Below are positions 62,351 through 64,000 of a stretch of DNA of 64,000 nt, in pieces (position 1 is the stretch's first letter; each line of letters begins with the position of its first letter). The stretch spans positions 186,001 through 250,000 of the forward strand of contig NZ_JAELVS010000001.1 of the NCBI RefSeq assembly GCF_016427555.1, written 5' to 3'. The notes below the pieces were generated by a model, which worked only from the letters and a program-made list of their open reading frames with translations, was not told where the DNA came from and did not search any database. This DNA comes from Marinobacter litoralis (GTDB lineage: Bacteria > Pseudomonadota > Gammaproteobacteria > Pseudomonadales > Oleiphilaceae). The position numbers were made by a program, and so were the translations under genes.

Positions 62351-64000
62351 TTACGTTTCGCGCCGAATCACAGGTGGAGTGTGCGCCTTCATTGGCGGCA
62401 CCTCACCACAGTAGACCTCAATATCCACCATGCAGGTCATAGCACTTGGGCCCTGCGACAGACGTGAAGTTCCTTCATCTCGTGTCAGAACATTCGGGTT
62501 ACCATGCCGGCATGACACATCCGAGTTGCCCGCTTCTGGTGGGTCAAACCAAGCCCCGGTACTTAACTGCAAAACACCCTGGCGCACTTCGTCACTCACC
62601 ACCGCTGAGCACAAACAAGCGCCCCGGCCATTAAAGATGCGTACCAAGATGCCGTCGTTAATGTTCCGGATCTTTGCGTCAACCGGGTGAATGACAATCG
62701 GTTCACGCCCATTGATCTTCGAGTTCCGGCTGTGGGAACCATGGTCCAGCTGAGAATGCAGTTTGGTTCTTGGTTGGTTAGAAATCAGATGCATAGGGTA
62801 TTCAGGGTTTGCCTGCCCTAACCACTCTTTAGGATCATTCCAGAACGGGTATCCCGGGCATTCTTCATAGCCAAAGCTTGCCACCGTCTCTGAGAAGATC
62901 TCTATTTTTCCGCTGGGTGTTCGTAGTGCATTTGCCTTCGGATCATCGCGAAAGGCTTTCAGGAGAACCTGCGGCTCTTGTGGCATCGCATTTTCAAACC
63001 AGCCTTTGTTCTTGAACGCCTCGAAATCTGGCAGCTCTATGCCGTTGGCACCCGCCTTTTCCCGGGTTTCGTTGTAGATCACGTTTAACCACTGCTCTTC
63101 GTCACGTCCTTCCGTGAAGTCTTCTCGGGCACCAAGCTCTTCGGCCAGCTTACTAAAGATCTCGTAGTCCGACAGACTTTGTCCCGCTGGCTCCGCTGCT
63201 TTCTGCATATAGATAAGGAAAGGATCGCGACTGGACGACGCAATATCATTACGTTCCAAAAACGTCGCTGCAGGTAACACAATATCGGCGTGTTTCGCCT
63301 GAGCGTTCCAACACCATTCATGGACAATCACCGTATCCGGTTTCTGCCAGGCCGCCCTCATACGAACGAGGTCCTGATGGTGGTGAAATGGGTTTCCGCC
63401 CGCCCAGTAGATCAGCTTGATTTCAGGATAGGTCCCGGTTCTTCCGTTGTACTCGAATTTCTCACCAGGGTTCATCAATAGGTCTGTAATTCGTGCAACG
63501 GGGATAAAGCTCTGTACTGGGTTGTTCCCTTGCGGCAGAGCCGCCCCGGGGATGCCTTGGTAATTAGCTCCGATCGCATTCATAGCGCTGTAACCAAAAC
63601 CAATGCCACCGCCTGGAAGCCCAAGTTGCCCCAACATTGAAGCAACCGCTATAGCAGCCCAGTATGGCTGCTCGCCATTGTCTTGGCGCGTCAGAGACCA
63701 ACTCACAGAAATCATCGTCCGCTGGCGAGCCATATCCCGCGCAAGATCGCGAACGCATGCTGCAGATAGACCTGTTTTAACCTCTGCCCACGCGCTGTCT
63801 TTCTTTATACCGTCAACCTTTCCCACTAGGTATTCTAGAAACTTCTCATAGCCTACCGTGTAGGTGGATAGAAACTCTGTATCGGCTAACCCTTCCTCTT
63901 GGAGGGTGTAAGCAATACCCAACAGCAATGCGACATCGCTGCCAGGGTAGATCGCTAGCCAGTCAGCGTTCATTTCCTCCAGAACGTCTGAGCGCAAGGG
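62351..64000 (-). CDS. molybdopterin-dependent oxidoreductase, BisC/TorA-like (N-terminus outside window)
   Basis: 550 residues visible; the frame stays open to the window edge, and family members are about 770 long, so roughly the first 200 residues are missing. DMARQRTMISVSWSLTRQDN, IYWAGGNPFHHHQDLVRMRA, ADIVLPAATFLERNDI, LISNQPRTKLHSQLDHGSHS and the C-terminal QLSTGAWFDP are typical of the DMSO/TMAO/biotin-sulfoxide reductase branch. Without the N-terminus I cannot tell whether a Tat signal or an Fe-S site is present, and so not the cell location. Convergent with the P450. Confidence 0.9.
   Translation of the reverse strand, partial: PLRSDVLEEMNADWLAIYPGSDVALLLGIAYTLQEEGLADTEFLSTYTVGYEKFLEYLVGKVDGIKKDSAWAEVKTGLSAACVRDLARDMARQRTMISVSWSLTRQDNGEQPYWAAIAVASMLGQLGLPGGGIGFGYSAMNAIGANYQGIPGAALPQGNNPVQSFIPVARITDLLMNPGEKFEYNGRTGTYPEIKLIYWAGGNPFHHHQDLVRMRAAWQKPDTVIVHEWCWNAQAKHADIVLPAATFLERNDIASSSRDPFLIYMQKAAEPAGQSLSDYEIFSKLAEELGAREDFTEGRDEEQWLNVIYNETREKAGANGIELPDFEAFKNKGWFENAMPQEPQVLLKAFRDDPKANALRTPSGKIEIFSETVASFGYEECPGYPFWNDPKEWLGQANPEYPMHLISNQPRTKLHSQLDHGSHSRNSKINGREPIVIHPVDAKIRNINDGILVRIFNGRGACLCSAVVSDEVRQGVLQLSTGAWFDPPEAGNSDVSCRHGNPNVLTRDEGTSRLSQGPSAMTCMVDIEVYCGEVPPMKAHTPPVIRRET

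Noticed and set aside
1-64000. CRISPR arrays, prophage genes, integrase, secretion or defence systems
   Set aside because: No regular short repeats, integrase, phage structural or defence-type proteins were found on either strand.

Overview
The window looks like a chromosomal catabolic region of a marine gammaproteobacterium, most probably Marinobacter or a close relative. This rests on the CYP153A-type alkane hydroxylase at 60.9-62.3 kb, which closely resembles the Marinobacter CYP153A sequences I know, on the ETF/ETF-QO arrangement, on the DcaP-like porin, and on the overall codon use. No ribosomal, replication or other housekeeping loci are seen. Nearly every gene serves acyl-CoA chemistry: nine acyl-CoA dehydrogenases (one cut by the window edge) plus one deletion remnant, three AMP-forming acyl-CoA ligases, four enoyl-CoA hydratases, three CaiB-family proteins, two thiolases, and TRAP transporter parts.

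Layout. 1-10.7 kb: an ACAD fragment, a ligase/MBL-hydrolase/ketopantoate-reductase-like operon on the minus strand, then nitroreductase, an ACAD alpha/beta-like pair, a 12-TM protein of unknown function and a nitronate monooxygenase-like protein on the plus strand. 10.7-22.3 kb: a minus-strand run of two TRAP binding proteins, DctQ, DctM, ligase, an ACAD pair, enoyl-CoA hydratase, thiolase and ACAD. 22.5-28.7 kb: a decaying zone with a thioesterase, an ACAD deletion scar, a class II aldolase, a frameshifted TauD-like dioxygenase, a binding-protein pseudogene with three lesions, an enoyl-CoA hydratase and another binding protein. 28.9-29.7 kb: a lone enoyl-CoA hydratase.

29.8-46.3 kb is the most interesting part: a 14-gene, tightly packed minus-strand operon bounded by a divergent LysR gene at its head and a perfect 20-bp hairpin at its end. 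It encodes bacterial counterparts of the peroxisomal branched-chain beta-oxidation set (alpha-methylacyl-CoA racemase, hydratase-2, 17beta-HSD4-like SDR, SCP2-type thiolase, ACADs, ligase). It also encodes a mesaconyl-CoA to acetyl-CoA plus pyruvate branch (CoA transferases including a 2-methylfumaryl-CoA isomerase-like protein, a mesaconyl-C4-CoA/itaconyl-CoA hydratase-like protein and a CitE-like lyase). I infer that methyl-branched acids or dicarboxylates are taken in by the DcaP-like porin and the TRAP system, activated, beta-oxidised and cleaved. A near-identical 23-bp motif lies upstream of this operon, the porin gene and the TRAP operon, with weaker copies upstream of the thioesterase gene and beside an IS element, which suggests one regulon.

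48-55 kb: porin, etfB-etfA, a small Cys-tailed protein, an IS5-group element carrying a nonsense-mutated transposase, a remnant of a second etfA, a MarR regulator and ETF-QO, which passes the ACAD electrons to ubiquinone. At 55.3 kb lies a 3' fragment of a tRNA-Arg gene, a possible integration scar. 55.4-64 kb: a large hybrid sensor kinase, a truncated-looking PEP-CTERM protein, an AraC regulator divergent from ferredoxin and CYP153, and a molybdopterin oxidoreductase that runs off the window end.
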